A stretch of DNA of 64,000 nt. Source: an uncultured Bacillota bacterium (GTDB taxonomy: Bacteria; Bacillota_I; Bacilli_A; Erysipelotrichales; Erysipelotrichaceae). The notes under the pieces are model-generated. The model worked only from the letters and a program-made list of their open reading frames with translations. It searched no databases and was not told the origin of the DNA. Each line of letters begins with the position of its first letter. Positions within the stretch are counted from its first letter, which is position 1. The stretch is from the NCBI GenBank assembly GCA_946537295.1, contig CAMNFQ010000002.1:1-64000 (forward strand), written 5' to 3'. The position numbers and the translations under genes were made by a program. Shown piece after piece: positions 48,505 through 57,609 of this stretch.

Positions 48505-50542
48505 ATTCACTGATCTTTACAAAATCATATTCTTTGGCGATGAACTCTTTGAGATTGTTGAAGAAGGATGGCGCATCGGCCGTATCGATCATTCCATCAA
48601 ACAGGATCACCGGCATGGCGATCATCCTGTTTCTGTTAGGACGGGACAGATCACCGATTGAGAACTGGATCTTTAGTGGTGCCTGCATATTCTTGATGAA
48701 GATACCATCATATTCTCTGATCTTTCCAACTTTCGTGTTCTTAACGATATCCATGACCTTTGAGCCGATACAGACTCTGAAAGTATAGGCAATATCATTT
48801 GGATCAAGTTCAGCTTCTTTCTTTTCATCAAAACAGTTCAGGAATCTTTGCATAAGTAATTCGATTTCATTGAAGTCGACCTTCCAGTGATTGGAACGAC
48901 GATTGATCATTTCCAGAAGTTCCACATATTCAAACCATTCTTCCTTTTTTCTCAGTTCGACTATTTTTGGTAGATCCCAATTGTTCAGATACAGCTGATC
49001 GCCCATGCCTTCGATCTCGTCGAGGATCTCACAGTTTTCAAAGAATTCCGAGAAGGCAAACTGCAGTTCTTCGATCGATACTTCCTTTTCACCATGATTT
49101 AGATACATACTGTTAAGGAAGAAATTCTCCGGTTTAACATCATCAGGGAAGAGAGCCTTGCATTGGAAACAGTTGGTGAAGATCGAATTATAGTAGATAT
49201 CGATCAGGCGCTTGAGCTGATGATGGAATGGTTTGTTTGGATCATAGAGGCAGTTATGAACAGGATCCTGACCATTAAGATCGTAGTTTTTAACAATATA
49301 GTTTCGATAAAACATCGTACGACTGTAAGGGTCAACTTTTCCTTTGGCTTGGGTACCATTCATATGTGTCTGGCAAAACGCCTGCATGGAGATAGTCTTT
49401 AGAGTTACCAGAAATTCATCGATCTTACTGTCATCCAGATGCATGTTTGCTGCCAACATCATATTATTGTCTCGATTAATTGCCAGATTAGAACAGAAGC
49501 GCAGGAATTGGGCAGAATGCATATCATCCTGTGCGGTCCAGTTTTCCTTGATGCAATATAGTGAAACATCGGCACAGATTTTATTCCAGGCTTCGATCAC
49601 ATCTTTGTCCTGATCGGCTTTTATCTTAGAAATATAAGGAGTAAATTCATTAATACCATAAAGAAAGACAATGATACTGCCGTTTGATAGTAATGAAATG
49701 AATGCTTCCTTGTCTTTATCATCGTTTCTGATGAGATCCTTGAAATAGTTGGTATAGATTAATGAATTTCTTTTGATGATCACCTGCTTACAATGAAACA
49801 GTGATAACAGGAAATTGCGTTTGCGATAATCGTTGAGATAGGAAACTATCTTATCAGAAAGAAAACCGTTTCTTTCAAAGTCATCATATAAAGGATTTTC
49901 CGGATCATAGAGTTCTTCCGGTAGCCATTGATTATCGATCGCAAAAGGATAGACGCAGGAAGTTGCTAAGTCGGCTGGGAAAGTCTTGTAGTAGATGTTG
50001 TTGGCATCATTATCAAAAGCTTTCTCTGGCAAGGAATTGTGGTTGATGAAAGAACTGGAATCATCTGTGATCTTATTCTCGTTACCTTTTTCAATGCCGT
50101 CACTTCTGATTGCTCTAAGCAATTTCTTCATTGAATCGATCGTTACTTCACCATAGGCTGACAGTTCAATATACTGATATTTGGAAAGATAATCACTGAT
50201 CTCAGCAGAACTGTCCTTGTCTTTGAACCAGGAAGAATGGATCTGACCAATGACCACAAAAAAGAGTCTGAACTTGTCTAGACCATCTTCCTTCATCCTT
50301 TTAAATGCAAGCGAGATCTCTCTTAAGACCTCTGTTCGCCTTAAGGAATTGGCTGAAAGGATGGCGACGACGACATCAGAAGATAATAAGGCCTCATCGA
50401 TGTCCTTTGACCAGCTTCCTCCTAAAGAAAGACGATCAGAGTCGATCCAGACATCGCAACCGTGACGTGAAAGATACCTGGCTATGCCATGAGCGCAGCT
50501 GCTATCCTGATGCGAATAGCTAATGAAGACTTTTTCTGCCAT
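48503..50542 (-). CDS. TIR domain protein with ~500 aa uncharacterised C-terminal region
   Basis: AEKVFISYSHQDSSCAHGIARYLSRHGCDVWIDSDRLSLGGSWSKDIDEALLSSDVVVAILSANSLRRTEVLREISLAF; remainder not recognised. Confidence 0.88.
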   Translation of the reverse strand: MAEKVFISYSHQDSSCAHGIARYLSRHGCDVWIDSDRLSLGGSWSKDIDEALLSSDVVVAILSANSLRRTEVLREISLAFKRMKEDGLDKFRLFFVVIGQIHSSWFKDKDSSAEISDYLSKYQYIELSAYGEVTIDSMKKLLRAIRSDGIEKGNENKITDDSSSFINHNSLPEKAFDNDANNIYYKTFPADLATSCVYPFAIDNQWLPEELYDPENPLYDDFERNGFLSDKIVSYLNDYRKRNFLLSLFHCKQVIIKRNSLIYTNYFKDLIRNDDKDKEAFISLLSNGSIIVFLYGINEFTPYISKIKADQDKDVIEAWNKICADVSLYCIKENWTAQDDMHSAQFLRFCSNLAINRDNNMMLAANMHLDDSKIDEFLVTLKTISMQAFCQTHMNGTQAKGKVDPYSRTMFYRNYIVKNYDLNGQDPVHNCLYDPNKPFHHQLKRLIDIYYNSIFTNCFQCKALFPDDVKPENFFLNSMYLNHGEKEVSIEELQFAFSEFFENCEILDEIEGMGDQLYLNNWDLPKIVELRKKEEWFEYVELLEMINRRSNHWKVDFNEIELLMQRFLNCFDEKKEAELDPNDIAYTFRVCIGSKVMDIVKNTKVGKIREYDGIFIKNMQAPLKIQFSIGDLSRPNRNRMIAMPVILFDGMIDTADAPSFFNNLKEFIAKEYDFVKISE

Positions 50543-50572
50543 TCGTGATCCTCCGTTAATTATGTTAGTATA

Positions 50573-50590
50573 AGAAAACAATTGTTTTCT
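50573..50590. promoter_or_regulatory. 18-bp perfect palindrome in the TIR gene promoter region
   Basis: AGAAAACAATTGTTTTCT, immediately upstream (minus strand) of a TATACT -10-like hexamer for the 48503-50542 gene. Confidence 0.55.
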
Positions 50591-50771
50591 CTTATCCTAA
50601 CTTCATTATACATTACTGGTGCATATTAATACCTGTCATTGTGTAAATATGTCTTTGATCGATATTTTAGGAGTTGTTCAGGCATGAAAACTCTTTTCCA
50701 TCCTGTATAAATTTCTGAGATAACTAAGTAATTGTCTATAGTATAATTATGGTAATAATGGAGGGGTCTTA

Positions 50772-52307
50772 ATGAGTGATAATTATGTAATTGAAATGCG
50801 ACATATCACCAAGATCTTCCCTGGTATTATAGCTAATGATGATATCAATCTTGCTTTGAAGAAAGGTGAGATCCACGCTTTGCTGGGAGAAAATGGTGCA
50901 GGTAAATCAACCCTGATGTCTGTCCTTTTTGGTATGTATCAGCCGGAAAAAGGTGAAATACTCCATAATGGACAGGTAGTAAAGATCACCGATCCAAATG
51001 TTGCGACCCGCCTTGGAATCGGTATGGTCCATCAGCATTTCAAACTTGTAGAATGTTTTACCGTTTTAGACAACATTATTCTGGGTGCTGAAGATGCGAA
51101 ATTCGGTTTTGTCCAGAAGAAGGCTTCAAGAGAAAAGGTCGAAAGATTATCTGAGCAGTATGGCCTGCATGTTGATCTGGATGCGTTAATTTCAGATTGT
51201 ACTGTTGGTATGCAACAGCGTACTGAGATTCTGAAGATGCTGTATCGTGATAATGAGATACTGATCTTTGATGAACCTACAGCCGTTCTGACACCGCAGG
51301 AAATCGATGAACTGATGCAGATCATGAGAAACCTCAAGGCTGAAGGAAAATCGATCCTGTTCATCTCACATAAGCTCAATGAGATCATGGCAGTATCTGA
51401 TCGCTGTACCGTCTTGAGAAAAGGCAAGTACATCGGAACTGTCAATACAGCAGATACCACTAAGGAAGAACTGTCTTCCATGATGGTTGGCAGAGATGTC
51501 AAATTCGTTGTCGATAAAGACGATGCCAAACCTACTGATACAGTCCTTGAGATCAGGAACATGGTGGTCAAATCAAAGACTTCTCATAAGAATGCTGTAA
51601 ACAATGTATCGCTCAATGTCAGAAAAGGTGAGATCGTCTGTATTGCCGGAATCGATGGCAATGGTCAGACCGAATTTGTTCAGGGTCTCACAGGCTTAGA
51701 GAAGATCGAATCAGGACAGATCATCCTGAATGGTGAAGATATAACTCATAAGACAATAAGATATAAAAATACTCACGGTATGGCTCATATACCGGAAGAC
51801 AGACATAAACATGGTCTGGTTTTGGATTTTGCTCTGGAACAGAACCTTGATATCCAGCGCTATTTCGAACCGGAATTCCAGAAGAACGGTTTCATCAAAT
51901 TCAATGCGGTAAGAGACTACGCAACAAAACTTATCAATGAGTTTGATATCAGAAGTGGACAGGGTCCTGTTACTATGGCTCGTTCCATGTCTGGTGGTAA
52001 CCAGCAGAAGGCGATCGTTGCCAGAGAAATGGACAGAAAGCACAATCTGTTAATAGCTGTGCAGCCAACCAGGGGTCTCGATGTTGGTGCGATCGAAGAT
52101 ATCCATTCCAAGATCGTCAGAAAACGTGATGAAGGTGATGCGGTCTTACTGGTATCACTTGAACTTGATGAAGTCATGAATCTCTCAGACAGGATCTATG
52201 TCATGTATGAAGGTGAGATCGTTGGTGAACTTGATCCGAAGAAGACCAATGTTCAGGAACTTGGCTTATACATGTCAGGAGCTAAAAGAGATAAGGAGGT
52301 AGCATAA
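50772..52307 (+). CDS. Nucleoside-type ABC transporter ATP-binding protein (two ABC cassettes)
   Basis: LLGENGAGKSTLMSVLFGMYQPEKGEI, IFDEPTAVLTPQEIDEL, SGGNQQKAIVAREM; YufO-like. Confidence 0.94.
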   Translation: MSDNYVIEMRHITKIFPGIIANDDINLALKKGEIHALLGENGAGKSTLMSVLFGMYQPEKGEILHNGQVVKITDPNVATRLGIGMVHQHFKLVECFTVLDNIILGAEDAKFGFVQKKASREKVERLSEQYGLHVDLDALISDCTVGMQQRTEILKMLYRDNEILIFDEPTAVLTPQEIDELMQIMRNLKAEGKSILFISHKLNEIMAVSDRCTVLRKGKYIGTVNTADTTKEELSSMMVGRDVKFVVDKDDAKPTDTVLEIRNMVVKSKTSHKNAVNNVSLNVRKGEIVCIAGIDGNGQTEFVQGLTGLEKIESGQIILNGEDITHKTIRYKNTHGMAHIPEDRHKHGLVLDFALEQNLDIQRYFEPEFQKNGFIKFNAVRDYATKLINEFDIRSGQGPVTMARSMSGGNQQKAIVAREMDRKHNLLIAVQPTRGLDVGAIEDIHSKIVRKRDEGDAVLLVSLELDEVMNLSDRIYVMYEGEIVGELDPKKTNVQELGLYMSGAKRDKEVA

Positions 52308-53500
52308 TGAAAGAAAAACTATATGATCTTTTACATCTAGAAGCTACCAAGACGATTATTTCTTCCCTGATCTCAATTGCGATCGGTGTCCTATTTGGTT
52401 TTATCATCATGGTCGGTATCGCTTTGACATCAGATGGTGGAACGATCTCTGATGCCTTTAAAGGTCTCACGATCCTGTTACAGGGACCATTCTCATCAAC
52501 TGTTCAGAAGTATGTATTAACTTCAACAGGTGATGTTATCTTCTATGCTGTACCATTAATCTTTACGGGTCTTTCCGTATCGATTGCCTACAAGACCGGA
52601 TTATTCAATATCGGTGCACCAGGACAATATGTCATGGGTACGATCGGTTCTTTATTGGTTGCACTGTATCTTCATTCATCAAGCGCCATTGGCCAATTTG
52701 GTATCTGGCTCTTAGCTGTTTTGACTGGTACTTTACTAGGTGCTTTATGGGGTGTTATTCCAGGTGTCTTAAAGGCCTTCTTTGATATTAATGAAGTTAT
52801 CATCTGTATCATGACCAACTGGATCGCTGCTAATCTCTCATCATGGATCTTCAAGTATACGACAGCTATTCAGTCTACGGAGAATACCAAGGGTGGTTTC
52901 CTGATGAAACCATTAGAAAACTATACACCTAGACTGGGACTTGATAAGCTGTTCCCGGGTTCATATATCGACAGTGGTATCTTTATTGCGATTATCGTAG
53001 CAATAATCATCTATATCATCTTAAATAAGACAACATTTGGTTTTGAGCTCAAGGCCTGTGGCAGCAACAAGAATGCCGCAAAATATGCCGGTTTAAACGA
53101 GAAGCGCAATATCATTATTTCTATCGCTATAGCTGGTGCTTTAGCAGGAATGGGCGCAAGTCTTTATTACCTGAACAGTGGTATTGAATACAAATTCATT
53201 TCACAATACGCTGGTCTTCCTGCATATGGTTTCAATGGTATTGCTTCAGCATTCCTAGCTAACTGTAATCCGATCGGCGTTGTCTTCTCATCACTATTCA
53301 TCAGATACCTCAGCAAGGGTGGTGAATATCTGGTTAAAGTTAAATTCAACCGTTACGTAGCTGACTTCATCGTATCGGTAATCATCTATATGGCAGGTTT
53401 CACCAGAATCATCCGTGAAAAAATGCTTAAAGATCGTAAACGCGAAAGGAATAAACAGACTGGCGAAGAGCTAAAACCAGAAGGAGGTAAGAAAGCATGA
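52307..53500 (+). CDS. ABC transporter permease (YufP-like)
   Basis: Multi-TM; ALTGLSVSIAYKTGLFNIGAPGQYVMG-type motif (PLIFTGLSVSIAYKTGLFNIGAPGQ), FELKACGSNKNAAKYAG. Confidence 0.93.
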   Translation: MKEKLYDLLHLEATKTIISSLISIAIGVLFGFIIMVGIALTSDGGTISDAFKGLTILLQGPFSSTVQKYVLTSTGDVIFYAVPLIFTGLSVSIAYKTGLFNIGAPGQYVMGTIGSLLVALYLHSSSAIGQFGIWLLAVLTGTLLGALWGVIPGVLKAFFDINEVIICIMTNWIAANLSSWIFKYTTAIQSTENTKGGFLMKPLENYTPRLGLDKLFPGSYIDSGIFIAIIVAIIIYIILNKTTFGFELKACGSNKNAAKYAGLNEKRNIIISIAIAGALAGMGASLYYLNSGIEYKFISQYAGLPAYGFNGIASAFLANCNPIGVVFSSLFIRYLSKGGEYLVKVKFNRYVADFIVSVIIYMAGFTRIIREKMLKDRKRERNKQTGEELKPEGGKKA

Positions 53501-54462
53501 GTAATTTCATCCTTATCTGTCAGAAAACGATCATCTATGCGATTCCCTTACTGATCGTTGCCTTAGCCGGTGTCTTTGCGGAAAGAAGTGGTATCATCAA
53601 CCTGGCCTTAGAAGGTGAAATGATCTTTGGAGCTTTCGTTGGAGCATTGTTTGTCTATTATGCTCAAGCCGGTGGCTGGTTCTTAGAAAATCAGCAGCTC
53701 TTATTTATCATTGCCTTATTAATCTCAGGAATATTTGGCGCCTTATTCTCGCTGCTCTTGTCATTTGGTGCCATCAAGTTCAAGGCTGATCAGACGATCG
53801 TCGGTACAGCTTTGAATATGATCGCTCCTGCAGCATTCCTGACTATTACCCTGGCTTTCTTCAACCAGGAAAAACTGGTCATGAATCCAATGCCACTATA
53901 TTCATTGAACCTGATCACAAGTGATAATCCAATCTTACAGATCCTGTTCAATAAAGCTTATATCTCAACGTTTATCTGTATCATTCTCTATGTTCTGTTA
54001 TCGATCTGGCTGTACAAGTCAAAGGTCGGTACTCATATGAGAGCCTGTGGTGAACATCCTCAGGCAGCCAGTTCCGTTGGTATCAATGTCTATGCGATGA
54101 GATATCTTGGTACAACGATCTCTGGTTTCCTGGCCGGAGTTGGTGGCTATACCTATATCGCCACAGTTGCGGCAGGTACAGCTGAAAGCTCCGTCGGTGG
54201 TATGGGCTTCCTGGCTTTAGCTATCATGATCTTTGGTAACTGGGATCCAAAAGGTATTGCGATGGGATCATTGCTGTTTGGTTTCCTGAAGTGTATCGGA
54301 CCAATTGCCAATCAGGTTGAATTCCTAAAAAAACTCAACATAGACATCTATGTCTACAACATCATTCCATATCTGATCGTTATTGTAGTGCTTATCCTGT
54401 TCCGTAAGAAATCAGGATGTCCAAAAGCTGAAGGTCAGCCATACGATCAGTCACAAAGATAA
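53497..54462 (+). CDS. ABC transporter permease (YufQ-like)
   Basis: AGVFAERSGIINLALEGEMIFGAF, GTHMRACGEHPQAASSVGINVYAMRY. Confidence 0.93.
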   Translation: MSNFILICQKTIIYAIPLLIVALAGVFAERSGIINLALEGEMIFGAFVGALFVYYAQAGGWFLENQQLLFIIALLISGIFGALFSLLLSFGAIKFKADQTIVGTALNMIAPAAFLTITLAFFNQEKLVMNPMPLYSLNLITSDNPILQILFNKAYISTFICIILYVLLSIWLYKSKVGTHMRACGEHPQAASSVGINVYAMRYLGTTISGFLAGVGGYTYIATVAAGTAESSVGGMGFLALAIMIFGNWDPKGIAMGSLLFGFLKCIGPIANQVEFLKKLNIDIYVYNIIPYLIVIVVLILFRKKSGCPKAEGQPYDQSQR

Positions 54463-54466
54463 TACA

Positions 54467-54491
54467 AAAAGCCGTGTCAATACGGCTTTTC
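54467..54491 (+). terminator. Rho-independent terminator
   Basis: AAAAGCCGT-gtcaat-ACGGCTTTT. Confidence 0.8.
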
Positions 54492-54515
54492 AATCGTTTA
54501 TAGAGGTTAGTATAT

Positions 54516-56114
54516 ATGATCAGTAATATTGTTTTAGGTGTTTCCCTGGTAATTCTTTTATGTGTTATTTCCGAGAAATTCTCCTATAAGATCGGTGTTC
54601 CGGCACTGATCTTCTTCATGTTTGTCGGCATGCTGTTTGGCTCAGATGGTATCATGCGGATCGAGTATTCCGATTTCTCATCTGCTGAGATGATCTGTTC
54701 GATCGGTCTGATCTTCATCATGTTTGATGGAGGTTTCAATACCAACTGGAAATCAGCCAAGGCCTATCTGAATAAATCCATTACATTATCGACTCTTGGT
54801 GTCTTGCTGACTGCTGCCATTTCAACATTGTGCTTTCATTATTTCTTGAGCCTATCCTGGCCGGAAAGTTTTCTGATCGCTGCCGTACTTGCATCAACTG
54901 ATGCTGCCAGCGTCTTTTCCATCCTCAAGTCCAATAACCTTGATTTAAAGGAAGGAACTTCATCAATTCTCGAAGTTGAATCAGGAAGCAACGATCCGAT
55001 GGCATATTTACTTACTGTCACAGCTATCGGGATCATGCAGTCAGGCAAGGTAGGCAATATCTTCATGACCATCTTTATCCAGCTTGCTGTGGGACTCCTG
55101 ATGGGTTTTATTGTTGCCTATGCCACCAGATATGTCTTATCAAGAAAGAATGTTCTGACCGATGGTCTTGATATCATCTTTATCATTGCCATCGTCTTAC
55201 TTTGTTATGCAGTAAGTGACAAGCTGGGAGGAAATGCCTATCTTTCGGTCTATATCCTGGGATTATATCTGGGAAATATCCGTATGAATTCCAAGCGGAC
55301 AATCATTGCCTTTTTCAACGAGATGACTTCATTATTACAGATATTGATCTTCTTTATCATTGGCTTACTCAGTTTCCCTAAGAGTATGCCCGCAACCATG
55401 CCACTGGCCTTTGCGGTTGTTGCGATATTGACCTTCATATCTCGTCCGCTGATGTGTATCATCCTGCTTAAACCATTAAAGTGTTCCTTGAAACAGTGTC
55501 TGCTTATTTCGTGGGCTGGACTTCGTGGGGCATCATCAATCGTTTTTGCGATCGTTGCGGTATCTTCGGGAATCAGGCTCAGTTTTGATCTGTTCCACGT
55601 CGTCTTCCTGGTATCGTTATTCTCAATCGCAATACAGGGTGCACTATTACCATATTTCTCCAAGAAACTTGATATGGTAGAAAAGAACGCCAATATCTCC
55701 AAGACCTTCAATGATTATGGCGAGACTGTTGATTTCCAGTTTGCCAAAGTTCATATCAATGAAGGAAATTCCTGGGTAGGAAAGAAGATCAAGGAGATCG
55801 ATGTACCATTTGGCTCACAGGTCATCATGATCAAACGCGATGGTAAATCGATTGCTGCCAGAGGAAAAAGTGTTGTTGAGGTCAACGATGATCTGATCAT
55901 GAATGTGCCACCATACTATCCGGCCAAAAAGGAAATGGTAGAACAGGTCGATATCTATGCAGGTCATCATTGGGCTAATAAAACTGTCAGAGAGCTGGCT
56001 ATCCCTGATAATCAGCTGATCATCATGATCATCAGAGATGAGGAAAAGATCATTCCTAATGGCGATACGATCGTTTTAGAAAATGATATCTTGCTGATCT
56101 TTAAAGGTGAATGA
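54516..56114 (+). CDS. CPA-type K+ (or Na+)/H+ antiporter with TrkA-C-like domains
   Basis: Multi-TM N-term (DAASVFSILKSNNLDLKEGTSSILEVESGSNDPMAYLLT), C-term paired TrkA_C-like segments. Confidence 0.9.
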   Translation: MISNIVLGVSLVILLCVISEKFSYKIGVPALIFFMFVGMLFGSDGIMRIEYSDFSSAEMICSIGLIFIMFDGGFNTNWKSAKAYLNKSITLSTLGVLLTAAISTLCFHYFLSLSWPESFLIAAVLASTDAASVFSILKSNNLDLKEGTSSILEVESGSNDPMAYLLTVTAIGIMQSGKVGNIFMTIFIQLAVGLLMGFIVAYATRYVLSRKNVLTDGLDIIFIIAIVLLCYAVSDKLGGNAYLSVYILGLYLGNIRMNSKRTIIAFFNEMTSLLQILIFFIIGLLSFPKSMPATMPLAFAVVAILTFISRPLMCIILLKPLKCSLKQCLLISWAGLRGASSIVFAIVAVSSGIRLSFDLFHVVFLVSLFSIAIQGALLPYFSKKLDMVEKNANISKTFNDYGETVDFQFAKVHINEGNSWVGKKIKEIDVPFGSQVIMIKRDGKSIAARGKSVVEVNDDLIMNVPPYYPAKKEMVEQVDIYAGHHWANKTVRELAIPDNQLIIMIIRDEEKIIPNGDTIVLENDILLIFKGE

Positions 56115-56165
56115 TAAGAAAGAGTGTTTCAGGTATAATAAGAAGAGAATTCAGGAGTAAAAAAA

Positions 56166-56675
56166 ATGAAAACATTAGTAGCTTATTTTTCTCATGTAGG
56201 AGAAAACCTTCAGAATAATGAAATAGTTGAACTTACCAAAGGCAATACCGAGATCGTTGCCGAAAAGATCGCCAGTCTGACTGGTGCTGATCTCTACAAG
56301 ATCGAAGAGGAAGAACCATATCCTTTCAAGTATGATGATTGTGTCAGAAGAGCGAGAAGAGAAGATGAAAACAATGAGAAGCCTGCCATGAAAGGTGGGG
56401 TACGTCTCAATATGGATGAATATGATACTGTCTATATCGGCTTCCCGATCTGGTATCGTACCTATCCAAGGATCGTTTCAACTTTCCTTTCTGCCTATGA
56501 TTTTTCTAATAAGAAGATCAGACCATTCTGTACCAATGATGAAGGTACCTTTGGTATCTCATTATTAGAGATGCAGGGAACACTTAAAAATGCTAAGATT
56601 TCTGATGGTCTGGCTATCAGAGGTGTCGATGTAAGAAATGCTGATGAAAGGATAGAAACTTACGTAAAAGGATAA
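56166..56675 (+). CDS. Flavodoxin-like protein
   Basis: MKTLVAYFSHVGENLQ, YDTVYIGFPIWYRTYPRIVSTFL. Confidence 0.88.
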   Translation: MKTLVAYFSHVGENLQNNEIVELTKGNTEIVAEKIASLTGADLYKIEEEEPYPFKYDDCVRRARREDENNEKPAMKGGVRLNMDEYDTVYIGFPIWYRTYPRIVSTFLSAYDFSNKKIRPFCTNDEGTFGISLLEMQGTLKNAKISDGLAIRGVDVRNADERIETYVKG

Positions 56676-57508
56676 TGAAAAGAAAAGATGCTGTACTGTT
56701 GAATGATCCTGATCCATTTCATTCAATAATTCCTTATGTAATGCCTAAAAGAACAGAGGCTGAGGTATCAACAACTACAGTCTTTGATATCACCGATCTG
56801 CTGAAGTTTATCAAGAAACACAACGAAGAAGAAAATACCCAATACAAGCTGTTTCATTGTATCTGCACTGCTGTCGCAAGAACGATCTATCATCGTCCAA
56901 AGATGAATATCTTCATTGCCGGCAGAAAGTTCTGGCAAAGAAACGATATTACACTGTCTTTTGTTGCCAAACAGAAGTTTGAAGATGAAGCAGTCGAAAC
57001 ATTGATGACACTCAAGGTCAAGGAAGATATGAATCTCGATAATATCTCCAAGATCATTCTGGGTGATGTATCCAAAGCCCGTAAATCTGGTCCTAACTCA
57101 TTAGACAAGACGATGGAGTTTGTAGGAAAACTTCCCAGGTTTATCTTAGAGATCTTCTTCTGGATCTTAAGCAGGATGGAATACCATGGGATCTATCCGC
57201 AGGATTTACAGAAAGGTGATCCAAACTATACGACCTGTCTTTTATCAAATCTTGGCTCGATCGGTGCTGATTCGTGCTATCACCATCTCAGCAACTTTGG
57301 AACCAATTCCATGATGATTACGATCGGTACGATGTATAAGGATGATAAGGGAAGAGATAAGGTGGAAACAACCATCACTCTTGATGAAAGAATCGCTGAT
57401 GGCTTCTATTTCGCCAGATCATTAAAACTGCTGAAACACCTTCTGGAACATCCTCAACTGCTGATGGAAAAGATCGGCGATCCGGTCGATAAAAGTGTAT
57501 ATGAATAG
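56675..57508 (+). CDS. Stand-alone 2-oxoacid dehydrogenase acyltransferase (E2/CAT-fold)-like protein
   Basis: LLSNLGSIGADSCYHHLSNFGTNSMMITIG...TITLDERIADGFYFARSLKLLKHLLEHP resembles the E2 catalytic domain, with no lipoyl domain. Confidence 0.75.
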   Translation: MKRKDAVLLNDPDPFHSIIPYVMPKRTEAEVSTTTVFDITDLLKFIKKHNEEENTQYKLFHCICTAVARTIYHRPKMNIFIAGRKFWQRNDITLSFVAKQKFEDEAVETLMTLKVKEDMNLDNISKIILGDVSKARKSGPNSLDKTMEFVGKLPRFILEIFFWILSRMEYHGIYPQDLQKGDPNYTTCLLSNLGSIGADSCYHHLSNFGTNSMMITIGTMYKDDKGRDKVETTITLDERIADGFYFARSLKLLKHLLEHPQLLMEKIGDPVDKSVYE

Positions 57509-57534
57509 ACTTCTCCGATATGGAGAAGTTTTTC
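57509..57534 (+). terminator. Rho-independent terminator
   Basis: ACTTCTCC-gatat-GGAGAAGT followed by TTTT. Confidence 0.75.
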
Positions 57535-57546
57535 TTTGTACTGATA

Positions 57547-57573
57547 GTAAAACGCTTACATTTGGCATATAAT
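57547..57573 (+). promoter_or_regulatory. cre-like (LacI/CcpA family) site next to -10 element upstream of MFS/GH42 cluster
   Basis: GTAAAACGCTTACA (57547-57560) matches the cre core except its first two bases; TATAAT at 57568-57573. Confidence 0.55.
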
Positions 57574-57609
57574 AGAAGAGGTTTAGTTTTAAAAAGGGGT
57601 TTTTATAAT

